A stretch of DNA of 12,143 nt from Candidatus Iainarchaeum sp. (GTDB lineage: Archaea; Iainarchaeota; Iainarchaeia; Iainarchaeales; JAAZKV01): contig JAQUZG010000008.1 of assembly GCA_028691435.1 (NCBI GenBank), positions 7,214 through 19,356 of the forward strand, given 5' to 3'. Made by a program: the position numbers and the translations under genes. The notes under the pieces were generated by a model, which had not been told where the DNA came from, made no database searches, and worked only from the letters and a program-made list of their open reading frames with translations. Positions 1-6,809 of this stretch are shown here, one piece after another; positions within the stretch are counted from its first letter, which is position 1; each line of letters opens with the position of its first letter.

Positions 1-120
1 CAGTGTATCAACTGAAAAATTTGTAAAATTTTTTATGTTTTGTAAATCTTTAAGTAATGTTTCTTTTTTTAATGGGCTCATTCCTGGTCCAAGTTCTAAA
101 ACTTTTATTTGCATACTCAT
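1..120 (-). CDS. SAM-dependent methyltransferase, N-terminal fragment (runs off left edge)
   Basis: The reverse strand is open from an ATG at 120 to the window edge (40 residues). Residues 7-16 read VLELGPGMSP, the glycine-rich motif I (E/DxGxG) that binds S-adenosylmethionine in class I methyltransferases. Only this motif and part of the following helix are visible, so the substrate is unknown. Two in-frame ATGs (120 and 114) are possible; the first is preferred because a TATA-like box lies about 28 nt upstream. There is no Shine-Dalgarno, suggesting a leaderless message. The gene diverges from the glycosyltransferase at 221, and its motif resembles the two methyltransferases at 6810 and 7337, so it probably belongs to the same glycan locus. 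Other Rossmann-fold enzymes are possible but less likely given the ELGPG signature. Confidence 0.7.
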   Translation of the reverse strand, partial: MSMQIKVLELGPGMSPLKKETLLKDLQNIKNFTNFSVDTL

Positions 121-142
121 ACTTTAAATTAAATATGTTGCT

Positions 143-153
143 CTTTAAAATAG
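143..153 (-). promoter_or_regulatory. TATA-like promoter of the left-edge methyltransferase
   Basis: On the minus strand this reads CTATTTTAAAG. Its AT core lies 24-30 nt upstream of the ATG at 120, the spacing expected for an archaeal TATA box driving a leaderless transcript. The box before aglH (CTATTTAAAAAT at 10963-10974) is nearly the same at nearly the same distance. Position and resemblance are seen in the sequence; promoter function is inferred, and chance matches are common in DNA this AT-rich. Confidence 0.4.
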
Positions 154-182
154 TTTTGTTGATTTGCCCTGTACCATAGTGT

Positions 183-197
183 TTTAATAATAATTAA
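183..197 (+). promoter_or_regulatory. Possible TATA region of the GT4 gene at 221
   Basis: The AT-only stretch TTTAATAATAATTAA ends 24 nt before the ATG at 221, a plausible archaeal TATA position for a leaderless transcript. The alternative upstream ATG at 197 would need a TATA element near 166-173, where the sequence is the GC-richer ccctgtacc, so this supports 221 as the start. It overlaps the inverted repeat at 189-209. Confidence 0.3.
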
Positions 198-209
198 TGC
201 TTAATTATT
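189..209. repeat. 9-bp perfect inverted repeat in a divergent promoter region
   Basis: AATAATTAA (189-197) and TTAATTATT (201-209) are exact reverse complements around the 3-nt centre TGC. The repeat sits 12-32 nt upstream of the GT4 start at 221 and overlaps its likely TATA region. It could be a repressor site or an RNA hairpin. All paired bases are A/T, so chance occurrence is a real possibility. Confidence 0.35.
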
Positions 210-220
210 TTGTTTTTTTT

Positions 221-1426
221 ATGAAAAATAATCAAAAATCAATCCTCCATTACTTTTGGAAATACTCTCCATCAGATATGGGGGGAGTAGAAATGTATAT
301 TTCTAGTTTAGCATCTAGTTTAAACAAGGATTTTGATTTTTCAATTATTGCTGATAAAGTAACTAATCAAAAAAGTTTGGAATTATTAAATAAATTAAAT
401 GTTTATCGATTTGGTCCAAAAAAAGAAGAAAATTCTTCCCAAATTTTAAGATTTTTTGATATTTTAAAAAATGAAAATGAACGAGAAAAAAACAAAACAA
501 ACTTTTTATCAAATTTTGATTATAATTTAATCCATGTTCATGGGCCATTAAATTATTCAAATTCAGTTTTAGGCGGGGCATTATTTTTTAATCAATATCA
601 TAAACAATCTTGGTTAAAATCAACAAAACCAAAAATAATGACTTTTCATGGTTTACCTTCTGTTGTTTTAGACAATAAATATTCTTTTCCATTTTCTAAA
701 AATTATTTTTCTTTATGGAAAAAAATTGAAGAGAAAAATGTTTTTGATTCAAATAAAGTTATTTGTGTAGATAAATATGTAATTGATGAATTAAAATCTA
801 GGGGAATAAAACAAGATTTAGAATTTATTCCAAATGGAATTGATTTAGGCAAATTTTCACCACTTTCAAAAGAAAAAGCAAGAAAAAAAGTGATTGATAA
901 ATTTGGAAATATTTTTGATGAAAATCTTTGCTTTCTATATTTAAATAGATTATCTACTGAAAAAGGAATTGAAGAAATATTTAATCTTTCAAAATCAAAT
1001 TTAAAATTTAGAATAATAATCTCTGGTACAGGGGTTTTTGAAGAAAAAATAAAACAATTATGTATAAATGATAGTCGTTTTGTTTATGTTGGTTCAATAG
1101 AAAATTCTTTTGCACCAATTTTGATGAATGCCTGTGATTATGTTTTAACTCCATTAAAACATCCTGGTGCAACAAGAACAAATATTGAAGCAATTGCAAC
1201 AAACACCCCAGTAATAACAACAAATATTCATAATCGTTATCCTGTAATTGATGAAAAAAATGGTTTTATTTATGATAATTCTAAACCTAATGAATTAATT
1301 AATGTACTTAAAAAAATTATACGAACTGAACCAAAATTTAAACAATCTGTATTTAACACAAAAAAAGATTTTGATTTAAGTATAGTTTCAAAGAAAATAA
1401 AAAAGATTTATAATGAATACATTTGA
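221..1426 (+). CDS. GT4-family glycosyltransferase with altered E-x7-E motif
   Basis: A 401-residue GT-B fold enzyme, probably a cytosolic retaining transferase using a nucleotide sugar. The N-terminal acceptor domain has the GGVE loop (residues 21-24) typical of GT4 enzymes and VHG near 106. The C-terminal donor domain carries PNGID (about 204-208), RLSTEKG (about 243-249) and a terminal HPGATRTNIEA block (about 314-324). In GT4 enzymes that block normally has two glutamates spaced E-x7-E; here the second is E323 but the first position is P315. Activity or donor choice may be altered. The start at 221 is chosen over an in-frame ATG at 197 because residues from 221 resemble a normal GT4 N-terminus and a TATA-like region fits. 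The gene appears monocistronic: it diverges from the methyltransferase on its left and converges with the gene on its right. Sugar specificity cannot be inferred. Confidence 0.88.
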   Translation: MKNNQKSILHYFWKYSPSDMGGVEMYISSLASSLNKDFDFSIIADKVTNQKSLELLNKLNVYRFGPKKEENSSQILRFFDILKNENEREKNKTNFLSNFDYNLIHVHGPLNYSNSVLGGALFFNQYHKQSWLKSTKPKIMTFHGLPSVVLDNKYSFPFSKNYFSLWKKIEEKNVFDSNKVICVDKYVIDELKSRGIKQDLEFIPNGIDLGKFSPLSKEKARKKVIDKFGNIFDENLCFLYLNRLSTEKGIEEIFNLSKSNLKFRIIISGTGVFEEKIKQLCINDSRFVYVGSIENSFAPILMNACDYVLTPLKHPGATRTNIEAIATNTPVITTNIHNRYPVIDEKNGFIYDNSKPNELINVLKKIIRTEPKFKQSVFNTKKDFDLSIVSKKIKKIYNEYI

Positions 1427-1460
1427 TTTTATTTAATTTATTATATTTAATTAGTTTAAT
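1427..1460. terminator. AT-only convergent spacer, possible U-tract termination in both directions
   Basis: The 34 nt between two convergent genes contain a single G (1454) and no C. TTTAATT occurs three times (1432, 1446, 1455), with the last copy running into the stop codon of the neighbouring gene. Archaeal termination often relies on T-tracts rather than stable hairpins, so this could end both transcripts. There is no convincing stem-loop. Confidence 0.25.
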
Positions 1461-2444
1461 TTAATCATAAAACAATGGTGCTTTTTTCATTAATTTAAGT
1501 ATTGTTCTTTTTATTTTAAATATTATTTTTTTATCCATTCTATTCTCCATTTTTCTTTTTTCTTCTAATTTTTTTAAATTTTCTTGATTTATTATAATTT
1601 TTATTTTTGATTTTCCTTTACTAAGCCACCATGAAAATTCACTAAAAGTACTTTCAAAAGTACCAAGAATTATTTTAGATTTTGAAAGAATAATTAATTC
1701 AATTAATGATTCAACAATAGATTCTTTTGATTCTCTATTAACTGGATTTTTATCAAATAAAATTAATCTCTTTCCAAAAATTTTAACAAATTCAATTTCA
1801 ACTTCTTTGCTATCTGTAGCTAAAAATATTTTTAATCCAGCATATTTTTCTTTTTCTAATTCTTCAACAAAATCACTAACTTGTGAAACAGAATCTAACC
1901 CTTGATTATTAACAAAATCTCCTCTTCTAATATGCACACCAACAAAATTATTTAGTTTCTTTTTTTTAATAAAATTATTTACTTTACCAATAATTGATTT
2001 TTTTATTTTTAATTTATTGATTTCACTAATTAATTCATCTTTAATTAATTTTGGACTATCTTGATTTTCATGATCAATACTAAAATTATCTAAACTGTTT
2101 TTTAGTTTTGCTTTCTTTTCAACAATATCACTTTCAAAAAGAGCAAATCTCCAAGTATCTGTAATAATATATTTTTTCTTTGATTCTTTAAATTTATTTA
2201 TATTTTCAGGATAAAAATCATATTCTTCTTTTTTTAAAGACTTTAAAAAATCTAATTTAACTTCAGAAATTTTATTTTCAAACAAATCATCAAATCTACA
2301 ATTTAGGGCTTTATTTTCTGGCCAATAAAGTAATAACTTTCGATTCATTTTTTTTGAAAGACGACTGCATGAAACAAAACATTTAAGTCTATTGCAAAGT
2401 CCACCTGGGCATGTGCAAATAATATATTTTTTGCATGGCGTCAT
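1461..2444 (-). CDS. Fucosyltransferase-like GT-B glycosyltransferase (GT11/GT23/O-FucT superfamily)
   Basis: 327 residues. Three blocks match the GDP-fucose transferase superfamily in order: GGLCNRLKC (14-22), the analogue of the N-terminal GGLGNR loop; HIRRGDF (171-177), the HxRRGD signature that binds GDP-fucose; and LATDS (208-212) followed by STFSEFSWW (265-273), like the SSFSWW block of alpha-1,2-fucosyltransferases. Length suits the family. A basic, amphipathic tail (about 291-325) could hold the enzyme at the membrane. All seven cysteines I see fall at residues 4, 10, 12, 17, 22, 26 and 49, an odd cluster. Fucose transfer is inferred from superfamily motifs; the exact family and acceptor are uncertain. 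No GDP-fucose synthesis genes are in the window. It is divergent from the operon at 2508 and probably leaderless, with a TATA-like box at 2465-2478. Confidence 0.78.
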   Translation of the reverse strand: MTPCKKYIICTCPGGLCNRLKCFVSCSRLSKKMNRKLLLYWPENKALNCRFDDLFENKISEVKLDFLKSLKKEEYDFYPENINKFKESKKKYIITDTWRFALFESDIVEKKAKLKNSLDNFSIDHENQDSPKLIKDELISEINKLKIKKSIIGKVNNFIKKKKLNNFVGVHIRRGDFVNNQGLDSVSQVSDFVEELEKEKYAGLKIFLATDSKEVEIEFVKIFGKRLILFDKNPVNRESKESIVESLIELIILSKSKIILGTFESTFSEFSWWLSKGKSKIKIIINQENLKKLEEKRKMENRMDKKIIFKIKRTILKLMKKAPLFYD

Positions 2445-2464
2445 ATATTTTTTAATATACTACT

Positions 2465-2483
2465 TTTATTATAAATTTAATTG
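2465..2483. promoter_or_regulatory. Divergent promoter region between the FucT-like gene and the GT4/wecB operon
   Basis: On the minus strand AAATTTATAATAAA (2478 to 2465) has its core about 24-32 nt before the ATG at 2444, ideal for a leaderless archaeal transcript. On the plus strand ATAAATTTAATTG (2471-2483) lies 25-37 nt before the ATG at 2508. The 63-nt gap thus seems to hold overlapping TATA elements for both directions. An AGGT at 2496-2499 is a weak Shine-Dalgarno candidate for the plus gene. Confidence 0.35.
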
Positions 2484-2507
2484 TTCTTATTATTTAGGTA
2501 TTAATTT

Positions 2508-3635
2508 ATGAAGAAAATATTTGTTAGATTAGGTAGAAATCCACATACTGCTTATAATTATATAGTTAAATTTAAATCTAAAAAATATTTTTTGAAATTT
2601 CCAAATTATTTGAATAATATTGCACTTAAAGAGCCAAAAATTAAAATAAAATTAAAAAATATTTTTTGGAAGTCGTTAAGCAAGTTAGTTTTAATACCAA
2701 AATTAAAAGTTAATTTAAATAATATTGATTTGATTCATTCTACCAACAATATTTTATTAAGTACGTCTAATAATTGGATTTTAGATACAGAATATTTTGG
2801 AGGATTAATTAATTTTAACTATTCTAAACTAAATGAAAAAATTAATTATTTAATTAATATTTTTAAATCTAATAATTTTAAGGGGATTATTTTTTGGAGT
2901 AATGCTGCTAAAAAGTCATTTACTAGAAAAATTCCTGATTTAAATCTAAAAAATAAACTTTTTGTATTAAAACCATGTGTTGGAGTTAGTAAAAAAGTAA
3001 AACAGAAAAAAAAGTTAAAAAAAATTCTTTTTATCGGAAAAAATTTTTATGAAAAAGGTGGTTTACACGTAATTAATGTTTTTTTAAATCTAATAGAAAA
3101 ATATCCTTTTCTTCAATTAACTATTGTTTCTGATCTTAAGTCCATTCAAAAAGATGTTTTGAGTATAAATAAAGGTGTTAAGTTTTATGACTTTAATTTA
3201 TCCGTGGAGGATATTAATAAACTCTATTTAGATAATGATTTATTTTTTTTCCCTACTTTTATGGATACTTATGGGATGGTTATTCTTGAAGCAAAAGCGT
3301 ATGGATTGCCAGTAATAACTACTAATTGTTTTGCTTGTCCTGAAATAATTACAAATAAAAAAGAAGGTTTTATTGTTAAATCAAGTTTTTTATGGCATGA
3401 TAAAGACTATTTTTTTGATTTTTCAAAATATTCTAGTTGGGATGATTTTTCTTTAAAATCTAAGGATTATTGTGATAATCATTTTGATAAGGAGTTATTT
3501 AATAAAATTGAATTTTTAATAAAAAATCCTAAACAATTTTCTAAATTTTCTAAAAATTGTATTGTTAATTCTAAAAAAAGTCAGAAGGTTTATGAAAGAA
3601 AATTGGATTTTATTTATTTGAGGTGTTTAAAATGA
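2508..3635 (+). CDS. GT4-family glycosyltransferase, first gene of plus operon
   Basis: 375 residues. The C-terminal half is a clear GT4 donor-binding domain: KILFIGKNFYEKGGLHVI begins the domain (about 172-189), and FMDTYGMVILEAKAYGLPVI (251-270) is the nucleotide-sugar block. The E-x7-E motif appears as D253-x7-E261, a conservative change seen in other GT4 enzymes with a DTYG/DTFG form. The N-terminal half is divergent, lysine- and asparagine-rich, and lacks an obvious GGxE loop, so the acceptor cannot be guessed. No signal peptide or membrane segment is seen, so it probably works at the cytosolic membrane face. Its stop codon overlaps the wecB start (ATGA), which suggests translational coupling and shared expression. 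Confidence 0.85.
   Translation: MKKIFVRLGRNPHTAYNYIVKFKSKKYFLKFPNYLNNIALKEPKIKIKLKNIFWKSLSKLVLIPKLKVNLNNIDLIHSTNNILLSTSNNWILDTEYFGGLINFNYSKLNEKINYLINIFKSNNFKGIIFWSNAAKKSFTRKIPDLNLKNKLFVLKPCVGVSKKVKQKKKLKKILFIGKNFYEKGGLHVINVFLNLIEKYPFLQLTIVSDLKSIQKDVLSINKGVKFYDFNLSVEDINKLYLDNDLFFFPTFMDTYGMVILEAKAYGLPVITTNCFACPEIITNKKEGFIVKSSFLWHDKDYFFDFSKYSSWDDFSLKSKDYCDNHFDKELFNKIEFLIKNPKQFSKFSKNCIVNSKKSQKVYERKLDFIYLRCLK
3620..3625 (+). promoter_or_regulatory. Shine-Dalgarno site that fixes the wecB start
   Basis: GAGGTG lies 6 nt before the ATG at 3632 and matches the archaeal anti-Shine-Dalgarno. A GTG at 3623 is in frame but falls inside this site, so it is not the start. The site is within the last codons of the upstream gene. 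Confidence 0.75.
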
Positions 3636-4705
3636 AAGTTTTCTTTGTTTTTGGAACTAGGCCCGAATTTATTAAATTATTTCCACTTATCAAAGAAGCT
3701 AAAGAAAGAGGGCATGAATTAAAAATAATTCATACTGGTCAACATTTTTCTTTTGATATGAGTGAGTTAATTTTAAATGAATTAAATATTTGTGTTGATA
3801 TAAATTTGGGTATAAGTGCGTTATCTAGAACTAAACAGATTTCAATGATGCTTGAAAAATTAAATGAATTATTTTTAATAGATTTGCCAGACATTGTTTT
3901 TGCACAGGGGGATACAAATTCAGTTGTGTCCGCGGCATTAGCCAGTAATTTTTTAGGTGTTAAATTTGCACATGTTGAAGCAGGTATACGTTCATTTGAT
4001 AGAAATATGCCTGAAGAAGTAAATCGGGTTTTAGTGGATCAAATTTCTGATTATTTATTTGCTCCAACTTTAGAATCTAAAAAAAATTTGATGAATAGTG
4101 AAACAAACAAAAAAGGGATTTTTGTTGTTGGAAATACAATTGTTGATTCACTATTAATAAGTAAAGAATTGTCAAAAAAATCAAATATCTTAAAAAGTCT
4201 TGGAATTAATGAAGGAAATTATTGTGTATTAACAATGCATCGTTCAGAAAATGTAGATGATAAAGAAAAATTAGAATCTGTTTTAAATGCTCTAAAAGAG
4301 TCTAAAGAATTATTTATTTTTCCAATTCATCCAAGAACAAAAAAAAATATGGAAAAATTCGGGCTTGAAAATTATTTTAAGTTAAATAATGTAAAATTTA
4401 TTGCTCCCTTGGGATTTTTTGATTTTTTAAATTTATGTAGTAATTCTAAATTAATTTTGACTGATTCTGGAGGAATTCAAGAAGAAGCGTCGATTTATAA
4501 AAAACCTGTTGTTGTAATTAGAGAAAATACTGAGCGTCCAGAAATAATTGGCTCATTTTCTATGCTTGTTGGAACAAATAAAGAAAAAATTATTGCTGGT
4601 TTAAATAAAATGAGTGATAAGGATTTAAGTAAATTTGATTGCCCTTATGGCGATGGTTTAACTAGTAAAAAAATAATGGATATAATTGAGGAGGGATTAT
4701 ATTGA
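3632..4705 (+). CDS. wecB: UDP-N-acetylglucosamine 2-epimerase, non-hydrolysing (WecB/MnaA type)
   Basis: 357 residues, close to the usual 360-380. It interconverts UDP-GlcNAc and UDP-ManNAc in the cytosol, giving a donor for ManNAc or ManNAcA residues. Family landmarks are complete: FGTRPE (7-12, with R10), TGQH (35-38), GDTNS (93-97, catalytic-type D94), HVEAGIRS (114-121, E116), PEEVNR (127-132), MHRSENVD (202-209, H203), HPRT and DSGGIQEEA, plus the RENTERPE segment that binds UDP. The start is the ATG at 3632, in an ATGA overlap with the upstream GT4 and behind GAGGTG. Its stop overlaps the TTG start of the next GT4. Flanking transferases suggest its product feeds this glycan. The usual partner WecC (UDP-ManNAc dehydrogenase) is not in the window, so ManNAc itself may be used or wecC may lie elsewhere. 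Confidence 0.96.
   Translation: MKVFFVFGTRPEFIKLFPLIKEAKERGHELKIIHTGQHFSFDMSELILNELNICVDINLGISALSRTKQISMMLEKLNELFLIDLPDIVFAQGDTNSVVSAALASNFLGVKFAHVEAGIRSFDRNMPEEVNRVLVDQISDYLFAPTLESKKNLMNSETNKKGIFVVGNTIVDSLLISKELSKKSNILKSLGINEGNYCVLTMHRSENVDDKEKLESVLNALKESKELFIFPIHPRTKKNMEKFGLENYFKLNNVKFIAPLGFFDFLNLCSNSKLILTDSGGIQEEASIYKKPVVVIRENTERPEIIGSFSMLVGTNKEKIIAGLNKMSDKDLSKFDCPYGDGLTSKKIMDIIEEGLY
4688..4695 (+). promoter_or_regulatory. Strong Shine-Dalgarno for a TTG-started gene
   Basis: GAGGAGGG ends 6 nt before the TTG at 4702, the same spacing as at wecB. It is the strongest ribosome site in the window and supports a TTG start. It lies within the end of wecB, and TTGA overlaps the wecB stop. Confidence 0.7.
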
Positions 4706-5853
4706 AAATATTATTATTTACTCATTTTAAATATCCTCATCTTGGTGGAATATCTAGTCACATGTCTATATTAAAAAGAGGTCTTGAATATCAAAAAAAT
4801 AATGTTGATATATTGTCATTTAGTAATTTATATTTATTTGGTGATATTTTTGTTAGAGTTCCTTCATTTATATTGAATAAAATAAAACAAGGACTTGGTT
4901 TTTATTGGAGAATCAAATCAATAACGTTTATTTTTAATTTTATTTTACTTTTTATATTTATTTTCAAAAAATATGATGTGATTAATTGTCAAGATGTAGT
5001 TGCATACAATTCAACTTATTTGACTAGAAAAATTTTTGGTGCAAATGTTATTCTTACAGTACATGGTTATTTAAAAAATGAAATTAAATCAGAAAATCAA
5101 GTTTCATTTAGTACTGTGTTAGGTTTTTTAAAAAATGTTGAAAAAAAAGCATATTTGAATGCAAAAGTTATCATTTCAGTGGATGAAAGAATAAAAGAAT
5201 ATATTTTGAATAATTTTAAATTTAGTAATAATATTGTTGTTCTTCCAAATTTTGTTGACATTAATGATTTTAAACCTTTAATCAATAGCAATAAATTAGA
5301 TAATAAAAAATTGCGTTTATTTTGTCCAAGACGATTAGTTAAGAAAAATGGGGTGATTTATGCAATTAAATCAATGAAATTTTTACCAGATTTTGAATTA
5401 ATCATTGCTGGTGAAGGTCCAGAGAAAAAAAATCTTGAAGATTATATTTTAAAAAATAAATTAAATAATGTTTTTTTTATTGGTGGTAAAAAATATTCTG
5501 AAATGATTAACGAATATCAAAAATCAGATATTACTTTAATTCCATCTATTACAATTGCTAATGTTGAAGAGGCAACTTCAATATCTGCTTTAGAATCTAT
5601 GGCTTGTGGAGTGCCAGTGATTGCTTCAAATGTTGGTGGTTTAAAATTGTTGATTAAAAATAATGTAAATGGTTTTTTAGTTAATCAAAAAAGTCCAAAA
5701 CTGATTGCAAAGAAAGTATTGGAATTAAGTCAAAATCAAAAATTATTTAATCTAATTAGTAAAAACTCTAGAGAAAATGTTCTAAAAAATTATTCTCATG
5801 TTGCTGCTGCCAAAAAATTTATTGAAGTTTATTTTGTGGAGAAAGATTTTTAA
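4702..5853 (+). CDS. GT4-family glycosyltransferase (TTG start)
   Basis: 383 residues with both GT-B domains complete. The N-terminal domain has MKILLFTHF and the GGISSH loop (15-20), then TVHGY (119-123), with the histidine usual in GT4 active sites. The donor domain has PNFVDINDF (182-190), CPRRLVKKNG (208-217), IIAGEGPEKKNLE (234-246) and a canonical E290-x7-E298 within VEEATSISALESMACGVPVI. A retaining transfer from a nucleotide sugar is expected. A hydrophobic patch at about 74-88 may dip into the membrane surface, in keeping with a lipid-linked acceptor. TTG is chosen because residues from there form a normal GT4 N-terminus and a strong Shine-Dalgarno precedes it. It overlaps wecB by 4 nt, so the two are probably coupled in translation. 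The donor is unknown; UDP-ManNAc from WecB is one possibility. Confidence 0.9.
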   Translation: MKILLFTHFKYPHLGGISSHMSILKRGLEYQKNNVDILSFSNLYLFGDIFVRVPSFILNKIKQGLGFYWRIKSITFIFNFILLFIFIFKKYDVINCQDVVAYNSTYLTRKIFGANVILTVHGYLKNEIKSENQVSFSTVLGFLKNVEKKAYLNAKVIISVDERIKEYILNNFKFSNNIVVLPNFVDINDFKPLINSNKLDNKKLRLFCPRRLVKKNGVIYAIKSMKFLPDFELIIAGEGPEKKNLEDYILKNKLNNVFFIGGKKYSEMINEYQKSDITLIPSITIANVEEATSISALESMACGVPVIASNVGGLKLLIKNNVNGFLVNQKSPKLIAKKVLELSQNQKLFNLISKNSRENVLKNYSHVAAAKKFIEVYFVEKDF

Positions 5854-5875
5854 CTATTTTTTATGGGTTATTTTT

Positions 5876-6805
5876 ATGGTTTCACTTAGTTTAATTGTTG
5901 TTAATTATAATGATAATGAATATTTAATTAATTTTTTTAATTCTCTTAAAGAACAGAATGTCGAGTTAAAAATAATTTTTATTGATAATAATTCTAAAAA
6001 TGATCCAAAAAAGTTAGTTTTAAAATATGTTAAATTTTTTAAAATAGAATTTATTAGATTAAGCAGAAACATATTTTTTTCACCGGCTAATAATATTGGG
6101 CTTAGAAAATTAATTTCTAGTGATGTTGATATTATTGGTATATTAAATCCAGATATGTATTTTGAAAAGGGTTGTTTTTCAAAAATCTTAAATTATTTTA
6201 ATGAAAATCCGTCTGTTGTTGCATTGCAACCAAGATTATTTTCATATGACAAATTTAAATTAGTTTCTCCAGTATATAAAATAGGATTAAAAAGGATAAA
6301 TGCTTTGGAAAAAATATGTGAAAATCATTCTACTGATGCATTATGTGGTGCTGCAACATTTGTTAGAAAAGAAGCCTTACTAAAATCGGGGTTATTTTAT
6401 GAACCATTTTATCATTATTCTGAAGATGTTTATTTAACACATCAATTAAAAAAATTTGGGAAAACAATGTGGCTTTTTGATGCAGTTGGTTATCACAGGG
6501 TTGGTGTTAATTTACAAAATCGTCCATTGGTGCCAATGGATTTACTTAGACAATTAAAAACAAGAAATGATTATATTTTATCATTAAAAACTTTTTTTTC
6601 TCATCCTCAATGGTTAATAATGGATATTTTCAATTTTTTTAAAGAAATTCTTTTTTTTATTATTGGATTTAAAGATCGAAAATTGAGATTAAATTACATA
6701 AAGGGTTATTTATGGGGGTTTAGTGAAACATTTTTTCATTTATTCAATAATGAGAAATATTTAAATAAAGGTCTTGATTTTAATAAGATACCAAAAAGTA
6801 GGTGA
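5876..6805 (+). CDS. GT2-family glycosyltransferase, rhamnosyltransferase-like
   Basis: 309 residues of GT-A type. Landmarks: SLIVVNYND (5-13) at the first beta strand, IDNNS (36-40), NPD (91-93) in place of the DxD/NND metal and nucleotide site, CGAATFVRKEAL (157-168), and YSEDVYLTHQLKKFG (181-195) with ED as the likely catalytic-base region, followed by GYHRVG (205-210). This pattern is that of inverting WbbL-type enzymes, many of which use dTDP-rhamnose, but the donor is not proven and no rml genes are visible. A hydrophobic segment at about 246-264 may anchor it. The frame is open upstream to 5798 inside the previous gene; the ATG at 5876 is chosen because the GT2 core starts immediately after it. 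It follows the previous stop by 22 nt with only weak ribosome-site sequence. The next gene's Shine-Dalgarno overlaps its stop codon. Confidence 0.88.
   Translation: MVSLSLIVVNYNDNEYLINFFNSLKEQNVELKIIFIDNNSKNDPKKLVLKYVKFFKIEFIRLSRNIFFSPANNIGLRKLISSDVDIIGILNPDMYFEKGCFSKILNYFNENPSVVALQPRLFSYDKFKLVSPVYKIGLKRINALEKICENHSTDALCGAATFVRKEALLKSGLFYEPFYHYSEDVYLTHQLKKFGKTMWLFDAVGYHRVGVNLQNRPLVPMDLLRQLKTRNDYILSLKTFFSHPQWLIMDIFNFFKEILFFIIGFKDRKLRLNYIKGYLWGFSETFFHLFNNEKYLNKGLDFNKIPKSR
6800..6805 (+). promoter_or_regulatory. Shine-Dalgarno overlapping a stop codon, sets start at 6810
   Basis: AGGTGA contains the TGA stop of the upstream GT2 and sits 4 nt before the ATG at 6810. This fixes the methyltransferase start over the upstream in-frame ATG at 6774, which lies inside the GT2 gene, and suggests coupling. 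Confidence 0.65.
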
Positions 6806-6809
6806 AATA

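Noticed and set aside
197..220. In-frame ATG at 197 as the start of the first GT4 gene
   Set aside because: It adds eight residues not typical of a GT4 N-terminus, lies inside an inverted repeat and has no TATA-like sequence at the right distance; 221 is better supported.
363..581. Minus-strand open frame of 72 codons
   Set aside because: Antisense to the GT4 gene, low-complexity Leu/Phe/Lys composition and no recognisable motif.
1008..1223. Minus-strand open frame of 71 codons
   Set aside because: Antisense to the GT4 donor domain, Leu/His/Gln-rich shadow with no own start signals.
3264..3290. D-x7-E instead of E-x7-E in the GT4 at 2508
   Set aside because: A conservative change seen in other GT4 enzymes (DTYG/DTFG forms), so not notable.
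3623..3631. GTG at 3623 as the wecB start
   Set aside because: It lies within the GAGGTG ribosome site; the ATG at 3632 gives the standard WecB N-terminus with Arg at position 10.
5097..5291. Minus-strand open frame of 64 codons
   Set aside because: Antisense to a conserved GT4 region; nothing protein-like.
5798..5875. Upstream extension of the GT2 gene into the preceding GT4
   Set aside because: It would overlap the preceding gene by 56 nt and add residues before the conserved first beta strand; the ATG at 5876 fits the family.
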